Positions 14,534-20,079 of a DNA stretch of 20,079 nucleotides are shown piece after piece. Numbering within the stretch: the stretch's first letter is position 1; each line of letters starts with the position of its first letter. The stretch lies in NCBI GenBank assembly GCA_023415075.1, contig JAEZLU010000255.1:1-20079 (forward strand). Direction: 5' to 3'. The notes under the pieces were generated by a model, which saw only the letters and a list, made by a program, of their open reading frames with translations, was not told the DNA's origin and did no database searches. Position numbers and translations under genes: made by a program. Source of the stretch: Bacillota bacterium. GTDB taxonomy: Bacteria > Bacillota > Negativicutes > Sporomusales > UBA7701.

Positions 14534-15493
14534 ATGATGGAAATCGAAAAACCGAAGATCGAGATAGTGGATATCAGCGAGGACAACCGCTACGGGAAGT
14601 TCGTCTGCGAGCCGCTTGAGCGCGGCTATGGCATAACCCTCGGCAACAGCCTGCGGCGGATTCTCCTGTCGTCCCTGCCGGGGGCGGCGGTGACGTCGGT
14701 CAAGATTGACGGCGTCCTCCATGAGTTTTCCACTATTCCCGGTGTTCGGGAAGACGTTACCGACATAATTCTCAACCTCAAGGAGCTTTACCTCAAGCTT
14801 TACGGCGACGAGGCCAAGGTCGTGAGGATCGAGGCTCAGGGCGAAGGCGAGGTAACGGCCGGCGATATCATCGCCGACCCGGATGTGGAGATTCTGAATC
14901 CCGAGCTGCACATCGCCACGCTTGACGCGGGCGCAACGCTCAGGATGGAGATCACGGTGGAGCGCGGCCGCGGCTATGTGCCGGCCGACAAGAACAAGAA
15001 GGCCGACCATGTTATCGGCGTTATCCCCGTCGACTCGATCTTCTCGCCGATCCTGCGGGTTAATTATAATGTAACCGACACCCGCGTCGGTAACGTCACC
15101 GACTATGATAAGCTGACCCTGGAAATTTGGACCGATGGCTCAATCCGGCCGGAGGAAGCGGTCAGCAAGGCTGCCAGCGTAATGGTGGCCCACCTGAAGC
15201 TGTTCCAGAACATCGCCGGTGTCGCGGCGGAGGACGAGGGCGGCGCAGGAACGTTCACCGAGTCGGCCGAAGAGGCCGGTGCCAAGACGATGGAGATGAC
15301 CATCGAGGATCTGGAATTGTCTGTTCGTTCCTATAACTGTCTGAAACGGGCCGGCATCAACACGGTTGCCGAATTGGTTCAGAAGACAGAGGAAGATATG
15401 ATGAAGGTCCGCAATCTGGGCCGCAAGTCTTTGGACGAGGTCAAGAAAAAATTGGCCGAGCTCGGGCTATCGCTGGCCGAAAGCGAAGACTAA
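14534..15493 (+). CDS. rpoA: RNA polymerase alpha subunit
   Basis: Alpha dimerises to nucleate RNA polymerase, and its C-terminal domain binds UP elements and activators. The 319-aa product has the NTD block EPLERGYGITLGNSLRRILL and SLPGAAVTSVKIDGV near residues 28-62. An acidic linker (about 229-250) follows, then a CTD with KRAGINTVAEL and RNLGRKSLDEVKKKLAELGL. Two ATGs (14534 and 14537) are possible; both are within reach of the GAGGAGGG site. A 64-bp gap without a recognisable promoter separates it from rpsD. Confidence 0.97.
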   Translation: MMEIEKPKIEIVDISEDNRYGKFVCEPLERGYGITLGNSLRRILLSSLPGAAVTSVKIDGVLHEFSTIPGVREDVTDIILNLKELYLKLYGDEAKVVRIEAQGEGEVTAGDIIADPDVEILNPELHIATLDAGATLRMEITVERGRGYVPADKNKKADHVIGVIPVDSIFSPILRVNYNVTDTRVGNVTDYDKLTLEIWTDGSIRPEEAVSKAASVMVAHLKLFQNIAGVAAEDEGGAGTFTESAEEAGAKTMEMTIEDLELSVRSYNCLKRAGINTVAELVQKTEEDMMKVRNLGRKSLDEVKKKLAELGLSLAESED

Positions 15494-15510
15494 AGGAGGG
15501 AGGGTGAATC

Positions 15511-15849
15511 ATGTTCTATCGCAAATTGGGGCGCGACGCCAGCGCACGCAAGGCGCTGTTTCGCAGCATACTGACTTCCTTCTTTGCGCACGGGCGTATT
15601 GAAACAACCGACGCGAAAGCGAAAGAGATAAGCAAACTGGCTGCCAAGATGATTACTTTGGCCAAACGGGGCGATCTCCATGCCCGCCGCCAGGTCCTGT
15701 CCTATCTCATGGATGAAGAAGTCGTCAAGAAGCTTTTTGAGGAAATCGCTCCCAAGTATAAGGACCGCCAGGGTGGGTACACCCGTGTTTTGAAGCTGGG
15801 GCCGCGCCGCGGCGACGCCGCACCGATGGCCATCATCGAACTGGTTTAG
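15511..15849 (+). CDS. rplQ: 50S ribosomal protein L17
   Basis: L17 lies beside the exit tunnel and is the last gene of the classical alpha operon. The 112-aa product has FYRKLGRDASARKALFRSIL, ETTDAKAKEISKLAAKMIT and the final GGYTRVLKLGPRRGDAAPMA. It starts at ATG 15511 behind AAAGGAGGGAGG. This compact form is typical of Clostridia and related lineages. An intrinsic terminator candidate follows within 10 bases of the stop. Confidence 0.97.
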   Translation: MFYRKLGRDASARKALFRSILTSFFAHGRIETTDAKAKEISKLAAKMITLAKRGDLHARRQVLSYLMDEEVVKKLFEEIAPKYKDRQGGYTRVLKLGPRRGDAAPMAIIELV

Positions 15850-15857
15850 GTGCCTTT

Positions 15858-15903
15858 CCAGGTGACAGAATGCTTAATTGGCTGGTCGCCTGGTTTTCGT
15901 TTA
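15858..15903 (+). terminator. Intrinsic terminator after rplQ
   Basis: Bases 15858-15866 (CCAGGTGAC) pair with 15885-15893 (GTCGCCTGG) as a 9-bp stem with one U-G wobble. The loop of about 18 nt can extend the stem by AG/CT. The run TTTTCGTTTAT follows directly. It begins only 9 bases after the rplQ stop, so it is a good candidate for the end of the S10-spc-alpha transcript. The fairly long loop makes it moderate rather than certain. Confidence 0.6.
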
Positions 15904-15907
15904 TAGT
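15878..15907 (+). promoter_or_regulatory. Candidate sigma-A promoter for the ecf operon (overlaps terminator)
   Basis: TTGGCT (15878-15883, 4 of 6 to TTGACA) and TATAGT (15902-15907, 5 of 6 to TATAAT) are 18 bp apart. If active, transcription would start near 15914 and the ecfA1 mRNA would carry a leader of about 240 nt that includes the hairpins downstream. The match is modest and overlaps the terminator stem, so chance similarity is quite possible. Confidence 0.25.
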
Positions 15908-15920
15908 TTAATCGGTTACA

Positions 15921-15947
15921 AAAAAGAGGGCGGCCATTGGCCGCCCT
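15921..15947 (-). terminator. Perfect 8-bp hairpin with A-run; terminator-like on the - strand
   Basis: AGGGCGGC (15927-15934) and GCCGCCCT (15940-15947) form a perfect stem around CATTG. On the + strand the stem is preceded by six A residues and followed by a poor T-run. Read on the - strand, the stem is followed by CTCTTTTTT, a textbook terminator pattern. It may stop antisense transcription entering rplQ from the right, or act in both directions with the terminator just upstream. Confidence 0.5.
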
Positions 15948-15958
15948 AATGCCGATTT

Positions 15959-16128
15959 TGCTTAAAAAGCTCCAGCTGCAAGGCGCACCGGAAGCGCGCC
16001 GCGAAGGCGTACTAAAAGTGTACGCCGAGCAAGCAGCTGAGGAGCAAGTGCGCAATTTCTTGGCGCTTTAGCGCTTAGAAATGCGGCCTACCCCTTGGCG
16101 GGGACACCGCAGATGGACTTTTTAAGCA
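15959..16128. repeat. Palindromic multi-hairpin element with perfect 11-bp terminal inverted repeats
   Basis: TGCTTAAAAAG (15959-15969) is repeated inverted as CTTTTTAAGCA (16118-16128), and TCCA/TGGA extends the match after a one-base bulge. The inside is packed with stems: GCTCC plus AGCTGC (15969-15979) with GCAGCT and GGAGC (16033-16045); GGCGC/GCGCC (15982-16000); GGCGTAC/GTACGCC (16006-16026); a stem of about 13 bp over 16051-16085 with loop TTTA; and CCCC/GGGG (16091-16103). No coding capacity is seen. The layout fits a non-autonomous mobile or dispersed palindromic repeat, or a structured RNA. Copy number cannot be judged from one window. It fills most of the 304-bp gap between rplQ and ecfA1. 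Confidence 0.7.
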
Positions 16129-16153
16129 GAATTGACTTTGAAGGAGCAAGCCT

Positions 16154-16987
16154 ATGGGAGAGATGATAAGAACGGAAAAGTTGTGCCATGCCTACACCGG
16201 CCCGGAAGGGGCGGCCGTCATGGCGCTTGACAATATCAGCATCAGTATAAACAAAGGCGAGTTCGTGGCCATTATCGGCACCAATGGCTCCGGCAAGTCG
16301 ACGCTGGCCAAGCATTTCAACGCCCTGCTGCTGCCCACTGGCGGCGAGTGCCTTGTAGGCGGGCTGAGCACCAGCCGGCCGGAAAACCTGTGGGCCATCC
16401 GACAGCAAGTGGGGATGGTCTTCCAGAACCCGGATAACCAGATCGTTGCTGCCGTGGTTGAGGAGGATGTGGCGTTCGGGCCGGAGAATCTCGGCATCGA
16501 CCCGGCCGACATCCGGGTGCGGGTGACCGAGGCGCTGGCGCTTGTCGGCATGAGCGACTATCGCCACCACGGGCCGCACTTGTTGTCCGGCGGCCAGAAG
16601 CAGCGGGTGGCCATCGCCGGCGTGCTGGCGATGCGGCCGGCCTGCCTGGTGCTCGACGAACCGACGGCCATGCTCGATCCTTTAGGCCGTCGCGAAGTGC
16701 TGGCGGCGGTGACCCGCCTTAACAAGGAAGAGGGGATAACGGTCGTCTACATAACCCATTTCATGGAGGAGGCGGTGCAGGCCGACCGGGTGGTGGTGCT
16801 GGACGGCGGCCGCCTGGCGCTGGACGGCAAACCGGCCGCGGTATTTGCCGAGGTGGCCAAGATGAAGGCAATAGGCCTCGACGTGCCGCTGGCCGCCGAC
16901 ATTGCCGCGCGGCTGCGGGCGGCCGGTCTTGACGTGCCGGCTGGCATAATCACCGAGGATGAACTGGCGGTGGCTTTATGTCGATAG
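16154..16987 (+). CDS. ecfA1: ECF transporter ATPase EcfA1
   Basis: One of two ATPases that power energy-coupling-factor vitamin and metal uptake at the inner face of the membrane. The 277-aa product has Walker A GTNGSGKST (residues 42-50), Q-loop QNPDNQ at 91-96, signature LSGGQ at 144-148, Walker B CLVLDEP at 164-170 and switch His202. The QNPDNQ Q-loop is characteristic of ECF ATPases. ATG 16154 lies 7 bases after AAGGAG. The CDS overlaps ecfA2 by 10 bases. The binding site begins 12 bases after the right arm of the palindromic element. Confidence 0.96.
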   Translation: MGEMIRTEKLCHAYTGPEGAAVMALDNISISINKGEFVAIIGTNGSGKSTLAKHFNALLLPTGGECLVGGLSTSRPENLWAIRQQVGMVFQNPDNQIVAAVVEEDVAFGPENLGIDPADIRVRVTEALALVGMSDYRHHGPHLLSGGQKQRVAIAGVLAMRPACLVLDEPTAMLDPLGRREVLAAVTRLNKEEGITVVYITHFMEEAVQADRVVVLDGGRLALDGKPAAVFAEVAKMKAIGLDVPLAADIAARLRAAGLDVPAGIITEDELAVALCR

Positions 16988-17838
16988 TCCTGCAGGATGT
17001 CAGCTATATTTATATGAAGGGCACGCCCTACGAGCGGGCGGCCCTGAAACACATCAACCTAACCGTGGAGCGGGGCGAGTTTGTCGGCATCATCGGCCAT
17101 ACCGGTTCAGGCAAGTCGACCCTTGTCCAGCATATGAATGGCCTTCTGCAGCCCAGCGGCGGCAAGGTGGCGGTTGACGGCGTCGAAATCGCCGGCAAGG
17201 GCGAGGCCGCCCGCCAGGCCCGCCGCAAAGTGGGCATGGTTTTCCAGTACCCCGAGCATCAGCTGTTCGAGGAGACGGTTTATGATGACGTGGCTTTCGG
17301 GCCGCGGAACCTCGGACTTGAGCCGGCGGAGGTCGAGGCGAGGGTCCGGCGGGCGCTGGCGTTTGCCGGCCTCGATTACGGCGACTTTGCCAAACGGTCG
17401 CCGTTCAGGCTGAGCGGCGGCCAGATGCGGCGGGTGGCTATCGCCGGCGTGATCGCCCTGGCCCCCGACTACCTTGTGCTTGACGAGCCGTCGGCCGGCC
17501 TCGACCCGCGGGGCCGCGACGAGATTTTCGCCGAGGTGGTCCGTCTGCACGAGACGACAGGCATGACCGTCATCCTGATATCGCACAACATGGAGGAGGT
17601 GGCCAGGCTGGTAAAACGGCTGGTGGTTATGCACCAGGGCGAGATCAGCCTGGACGGGCCGCCGCGGGCCGTTTTCCGCGAAAGCCGGGCCACTCTCCAG
17701 GCCGCCGGCCTTGACGTGCCGGCCGTCACCGTCCTCCTGGCCGGCCTCGCCCGCCGGGGCTTGCCAGTTGATCTGGCCGCCCTTACGGCCGAGGAAGCCA
17801 CCGCCTCGATCCTGGCGGCTTTGAGGAGGCGAAGCTGA
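16978..17838 (+). CDS. ecfA2: ECF transporter ATPase EcfA2
   Basis: The partner ATPase of EcfA1, forming the heterodimeric motor. The 286-aa product shows Walker A GHTGSGKST (40-48), Q-loop QYPEHQLFEET (90-100), signature LSGGQ (145-149), Walker B YLVLDEP near 165-171 and switch His203. The QYPEHQLFEET Q-loop is diagnostic of the A2 subunit. It begins at ATG 16978 inside the end of ecfA1. Its TGA stop overlaps the ecfT ATG by one base, so the three genes are almost certainly coupled. Confidence 0.96.
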   Translation: MSIVLQDVSYIYMKGTPYERAALKHINLTVERGEFVGIIGHTGSGKSTLVQHMNGLLQPSGGKVAVDGVEIAGKGEAARQARRKVGMVFQYPEHQLFEETVYDDVAFGPRNLGLEPAEVEARVRRALAFAGLDYGDFAKRSPFRLSGGQMRRVAIAGVIALAPDYLVLDEPSAGLDPRGRDEIFAEVVRLHETTGMTVILISHNMEEVARLVKRLVVMHQGEISLDGPPRAVFRESRATLQAAGLDVPAVTVLLAGLARRGLPVDLAALTAEEATASILAALRRRS

Positions 17839-18641
17839 TGTTGACAGACATAACCCTCGGCCAATACTTTCCCGGCGCTTCCTTCCTTCACCGGCTCGAC
17901 CCGCGCACCAAGCTGATAGGCACTATTCTGTTCGTCAGCGGTATTTTTCTGGCTGACAGCTATCTGGGCTACGGGGCCCTGGCGGCCTTCGCCGCCCTGG
18001 CCATCGCTTTATCAGGCGTGCCGCTGCGGCTGGTGCTGCGGTCGCTCAGGCCGCTATGGCTGATAATCGTGATAACCGTGCTTATCCACCTGTTTACGAC
18101 ACCGGGAACGGTTATTTACCATCTGGGGCCGCTGACAGTAACCCAGGAGGGTGTCCGCCAGGGAGGGCTGATGACCGCCCGCCTGGTATTCCTGATCGTC
18201 GTGTCATCGCTCCTCACATTCACCACCTCGCCTATCGTGTTGACCGACGGCATCGAGCGGCTTTTAAACCCGTTTCGCCGCTTGGGTCTGCCGGCCCACG
18301 AGCTGGCTATGATGATGACTATCGCTCTCCGCTTTATCCCGACCCTGCTGGAAGAGACCGACCGCATCATGAAGGCCCAGATGGCCCGTGGCGCCGATTT
18401 CGCCTCAGGCAACCTTGTCAAGCGGTCTAAGGCTATGGTGCCGCTATTGGTGCCGCTGTTCATCAGCGCCTTCCGGCGGGCCGACGAATTGGCGGTGGCC
18501 ATGGAAGCCCGCTGCTACCGGGGCGGCCTCGGCCGTACCCGCATGAAGGAGTTGCGCCTGTCAGCCCGGGACGTGGCGGCCTTCGCCGCTGTCCTGGCCC
18601 TGCTGGCTCTTTTGGGAGTGCTGAAATGGAACGCAAGCTGA
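17838..18641 (+). CDS. ecfT: ECF transporter transmembrane subunit EcfT
   Basis: EcfT couples ATP hydrolysis by EcfA1/A2 to exchangeable substrate-binding S proteins in the membrane. The 267-aa product starts MLTDITLGQYFPG and has several hydrophobic segments (about residues 26-62, 72-86, 113-130, 155-172 and 246-262). The two coupling-helix signatures are present as Ala-Arg-Gly at 183-185 and Ala-Arg-Cys at 224-226. No S component gene is nearby, so this is the shared (group II) energising module. Its end overlaps truA by 16 bases. Confidence 0.95.
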   Translation: MLTDITLGQYFPGASFLHRLDPRTKLIGTILFVSGIFLADSYLGYGALAAFAALAIALSGVPLRLVLRSLRPLWLIIVITVLIHLFTTPGTVIYHLGPLTVTQEGVRQGGLMTARLVFLIVVSSLLTFTTSPIVLTDGIERLLNPFRRLGLPAHELAMMMTIALRFIPTLLEETDRIMKAQMARGADFASGNLVKRSKAMVPLLVPLFISAFRRADELAVAMEARCYRGGLGRTRMKELRLSARDVAAFAAVLALLALLGVLKWNAS

Positions 18642-19393
18642 AGCTGACGCTGGCCTACGACGGTACGGCTTATCACGGCTTTCAACGCCAGGCCAACGCC
18701 CTCACTATCCAGCAGGTGCTGGAGGAAAGGCTGGCCCGCATCTTCGCCCAACCCCTGAAAATCAGCGGTGCAGCCCGTACCGACGCCGGCGTTCACGCCT
18801 ACGGCCAGGTTATCAGTTTCGCCAGCAGCGGCAGCATCCCGACCGAGCGGATCGTGCCGGCGGCCCGCAGCGTCCTGCCTGACGACATCGTGGTGACGAC
18901 GGCCGAAGAGGTCGAAGCCGCCTTCCACGCCCGTTTCGCCGCCACAAGCAAGATTTATCTCTACCGGCTGTACTGCCGGGCCGTATCCGACCCTTTCCTG
19001 CGCAATTACGCCTGGCGTCAGGCCGATCGGCCGGATGTAGCCGTCATGGACGGCGCCGCCCAGCTTATCGTCGGCCGTCACGATTTTTCGGCCTTCCGGG
19101 CCGCCGGCGGCGCGCCGATGAGCCCGGTGCGGACGATCTTTGCCGCCTCCTGCCGCCAGGCGGGCGAGATGATCGAGTTTTCTTTCCACGGCAGCGGCTT
19201 TCTTTACCACATGGTACGCAACCTTGTGGGCACGCTGGTGGACGTCGGCCTCGGCCGACTGACGGCGGCCGATTTCGCGGTCGTCCTGGCGTCGCGCGAC
19301 CGGGGCCGGGCCGGGATAACCGCCCCACCGCAGGGCCTTTATCTGAAAGAGGTTTTTTACGCCGATAATTGCCGGTATAACGGGGAAAAATAA
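18626..19393 (+). CDS. truA: tRNA pseudouridine synthase A (positions 38-40)
   Basis: TruA converts uridines in the anticodon stem-loop to pseudouridine. The 255-aa product has LAYDGTAYHGFQRQ at the N-terminus and the catalytic aspartate Asp53 in AARTDAGVHA. It also has the later blocks HDFSAFRAAG and FLYHMVRNLVGTL. ATG 18626 lies inside the end of ecfT, with GGGAG about 9 bases upstream. The order ecfA1-ecfA2-ecfT-truA-rplM-rpsI is common in Firmicutes. No clear intrinsic terminator follows truA, so some readthrough into rplM is likely. Confidence 0.97.
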   Translation: MERKLKLTLAYDGTAYHGFQRQANALTIQQVLEERLARIFAQPLKISGAARTDAGVHAYGQVISFASSGSIPTERIVPAARSVLPDDIVVTTAEEVEAAFHARFAATSKIYLYRLYCRAVSDPFLRNYAWRQADRPDVAVMDGAAQLIVGRHDFSAFRAAGGAPMSPVRTIFAASCRQAGEMIEFSFHGSGFLYHMVRNLVGTLVDVGLGRLTAADFAVVLASRDRGRAGITAPPQGLYLKEVFYADNCRYNGEK

Positions 19394-19428
19394 ATCAGGG
19401 AAAATGCGATTATGCCAAGGTTAAAGCC

Positions 19429-19457
19429 TTGACATTGACAACCCTTTAAATTACAAT
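19429..19457 (+). promoter_or_regulatory. Near-consensus sigma-A promoter for rplM-rpsI
   Basis: A perfect TTGACA (19429-19434) is followed after 17 bp by TACAAT (19452-19457, 5 of 6). A second TTGACA directly follows (19435-19440) but is only 11 bp from the -10. The expected start is near 19464. A small inverted repeat CAAGG/CCTTG (19416-19420 and 19427-19431) overlaps the -35 box. This is the clearest promoter in the window. Confidence 0.8.
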
Positions 19458-19463
19458 ATTTTC

Positions 19464-19556
19464 GTGACGAATTTTGCCATGGGTTCCCTTAGCCCCGGAA
19501 TTCACGGTTCAAAAGGAGCGCACACCGTCGAAACGTCTTTTGCAAGGAGGGAAAGC
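19464..19556 (+). promoter_or_regulatory. rplM 5' leader, possible L13-type autoregulatory leader
   Basis: The predicted transcript has about 93 nt before the rplM ATG. TTCCCT (19484-19489) is complementary to AGGGAA (19548-19553), which overlaps the AAGGAGG binding site at 19544-19550, and ACGGT/ACCGT (19504-19508 and 19524-19528) can form an internal stem. That would hide the binding site. L13 leader RNAs are known in Firmicutes, but I could not match the published consensus by eye, so identity is inference. Confidence 0.4.
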
Positions 19557-19994
19557 ATGAAGACATTTATGGCCAACCAAGCCACTGTGGAACGCAAGTG
19601 GTATGTCATCGACGCCGAAGGCAAGACCTTGGGTCGGCTGGCTGCCGAAGCGGCCAAACTTCTGCGTGGCAAACATAAACCCACCTTTACGCCCCATGTC
19701 GATACCGGCGACCACGTTATCGTCGTGAACGCCGCCAAAGTACACCTCACCGGCAACAAGCTTGTGCAGAAAACCTATTTCCGCCACTCCGGCTATCCCG
19801 GCGGCACGACCTTCACCACAGCCGGCAAAATGCTGGCCGAGAAACCGGAAAGAATGGTCGAGCTTGCCATCAAAGGCATGATGCCGAAAAACACCCTCGG
19901 TCGGCAGATGTACCGCAAGCTGAAAGTGTACAGCGGACCTAGCCATCCGCACGAGGCCCAGAAGCCTGAAGCCTACGAACTCAACGTTCGCTAG
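19557..19994 (+). CDS. rplM: 50S ribosomal protein L13
   Basis: L13 is an early 50S assembly protein. The product from ATG 19557 is 145 aa, the normal length, with MKTFMANQATVERKWYVIDA, then GKTLGRLAAEAAKLLRGKHK, GDHVIVVNAAKVHLTGNK, and the C-terminal GMMPKNTLGRQMYRKLKVY. AAGGAGG sits 6 bases before the start. An in-frame GTG at 19464 would add 31 unrelated residues and coincides with the predicted transcription start, so it was rejected. It forms an operon with rpsI after a 23-bp gap. Confidence 0.97.
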   Translation: MKTFMANQATVERKWYVIDAEGKTLGRLAAEAAKLLRGKHKPTFTPHVDTGDHVIVVNAAKVHLTGNKLVQKTYFRHSGYPGGTTFTTAGKMLAEKPERMVELAIKGMMPKNTLGRQMYRKLKVYSGPSHPHEAQKPEAYELNVR

Positions 19995-20017
19995 GCGCCG
20001 GAAGGAGGAAGAGAAAA

Positions 20018-20079
20018 GTGGCAATAGTCAATTACTATGGCACTGGCCGCCGGAAAACCTCGGTCGCCAGGGTTCGCCT
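20018..20079 (+). CDS. rpsI: 30S ribosomal protein S9, N-terminal fragment (partial at 3' end)
   Basis: The frame opening at GTG 20018 reads MAIVNYYGTGRRKTSVARVR and runs off the window. The YYGTGRRKTSVARV block is the diagnostic N-terminus of S9, whose C-terminal tail (not seen here) touches P-site tRNA. A GAAGGAGGAA site lies about 8 bases upstream. Coupling with rplM is near universal in bacteria. Confidence 0.95.
   Translation, partial: MAIVNYYGTGRRKTSVARVR

Noticed and set aside
13759..14586. 275-codon frame on the - strand opposite rpsD
   Set aside because: Covers rpsD exactly in antisense; no binding site and no plausible domain.
15959..16128. Insertion sequence
   Set aside because: Terminal inverted repeats are present but there is no transposase or space for one, and no clear target-site duplication was seen.
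15850..16153. tRNA or known riboswitch in the rplQ-ecfA1 gap
   Set aside because: The folding is multi-branched but lacks tRNA T-loop and anticodon features, and no riboswitch core that I recognise is present.
19464..19556. N-terminal extension of L13 from GTG 19464
   Set aside because: It begins at the predicted transcription start, adds 31 non-family residues and ignores the AAGGAGG before ATG 19557.
1..20079. Frameshifts, pseudogenes, CRISPR arrays, phage or defence genes
   Set aside because: All core genes are full length and in the expected order; no spaced direct repeats, integrases or foreign-looking coding segments were seen.

Overview
The window is the large ribosomal-protein supercluster (S10-spc-alpha) of a Gram-positive-type, GC-rich bacterium. 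All genes are on the + strand. The order runs from the tail of tuf through rpsJ to rplQ. It includes secY, adk, map, a KOW-domain protein, infA, rpmJ and rpoA, then ecfA1-ecfA2-ecfT-truA, then rplM-rpsI. This is the standard Firmicutes arrangement. Four features fit a low-oxygen Clostridia/Negativicutes lineage (Sporomusa-like) better than Bacilli: the KOW gene between map and infA, the short L17 (112 aa), the zinc-binding forms of S14, S4, L24 and L36, and strong AGGAGG ribosome binding sites with many GTG/TTG starts. The lineage call is inference; the Firmicutes call is firm.

Layout. 1-164 is the 3' end of tuf, followed by a 176-bp spacer with a strong hairpin. 341-9669 carries 21 ribosomal-protein genes (S10 to L15) with gaps of mostly under 35 bp and several TAATG or ATGA overlaps; the exception is an odd 104-bp spacer between rpmC and rpsQ. 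9670-12874 carries secY, adk, map, the KOW protein and infA. 12898-15849 carries rpmJ, rpsM, rpsK, rpsD, rpoA and rplQ. 15850-16153 is the only real intergenic region. It holds an intrinsic terminator, a second hairpin whose U-tract lies on the opposite strand, and a compact palindromic, multi-hairpin element of about 170 bp. 16154-18641 encodes the energising module of an ECF vitamin transporter (two ATPases and the T subunit) with no substrate-binding S component. It overlaps truA (18626-19393). A near-consensus sigma-A promoter at 19429-19457 and a leader of about 90 nt precede rplM and the start of rpsI, which runs off the window.

Function. The window encodes most of the ribosome's structural proteins, the translocon that receives their secreted products, initiation factor 1, the methionine aminopeptidase that trims nascent chains, adenylate kinase, the RNA polymerase alpha subunit, a tRNA pseudouridine synthase and a vitamin-uptake motor. 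It is mostly conserved housekeeping DNA. No phage, insertion sequence, CRISPR or defence genes are present. The parts worth a second look are non-coding or peripheral: the palindromic element at 15959-16128, the rplM leader, the rpmC-rpsQ spacer, the cysteine-rich tail of the KOW protein and the acidic/basic tail of S3.
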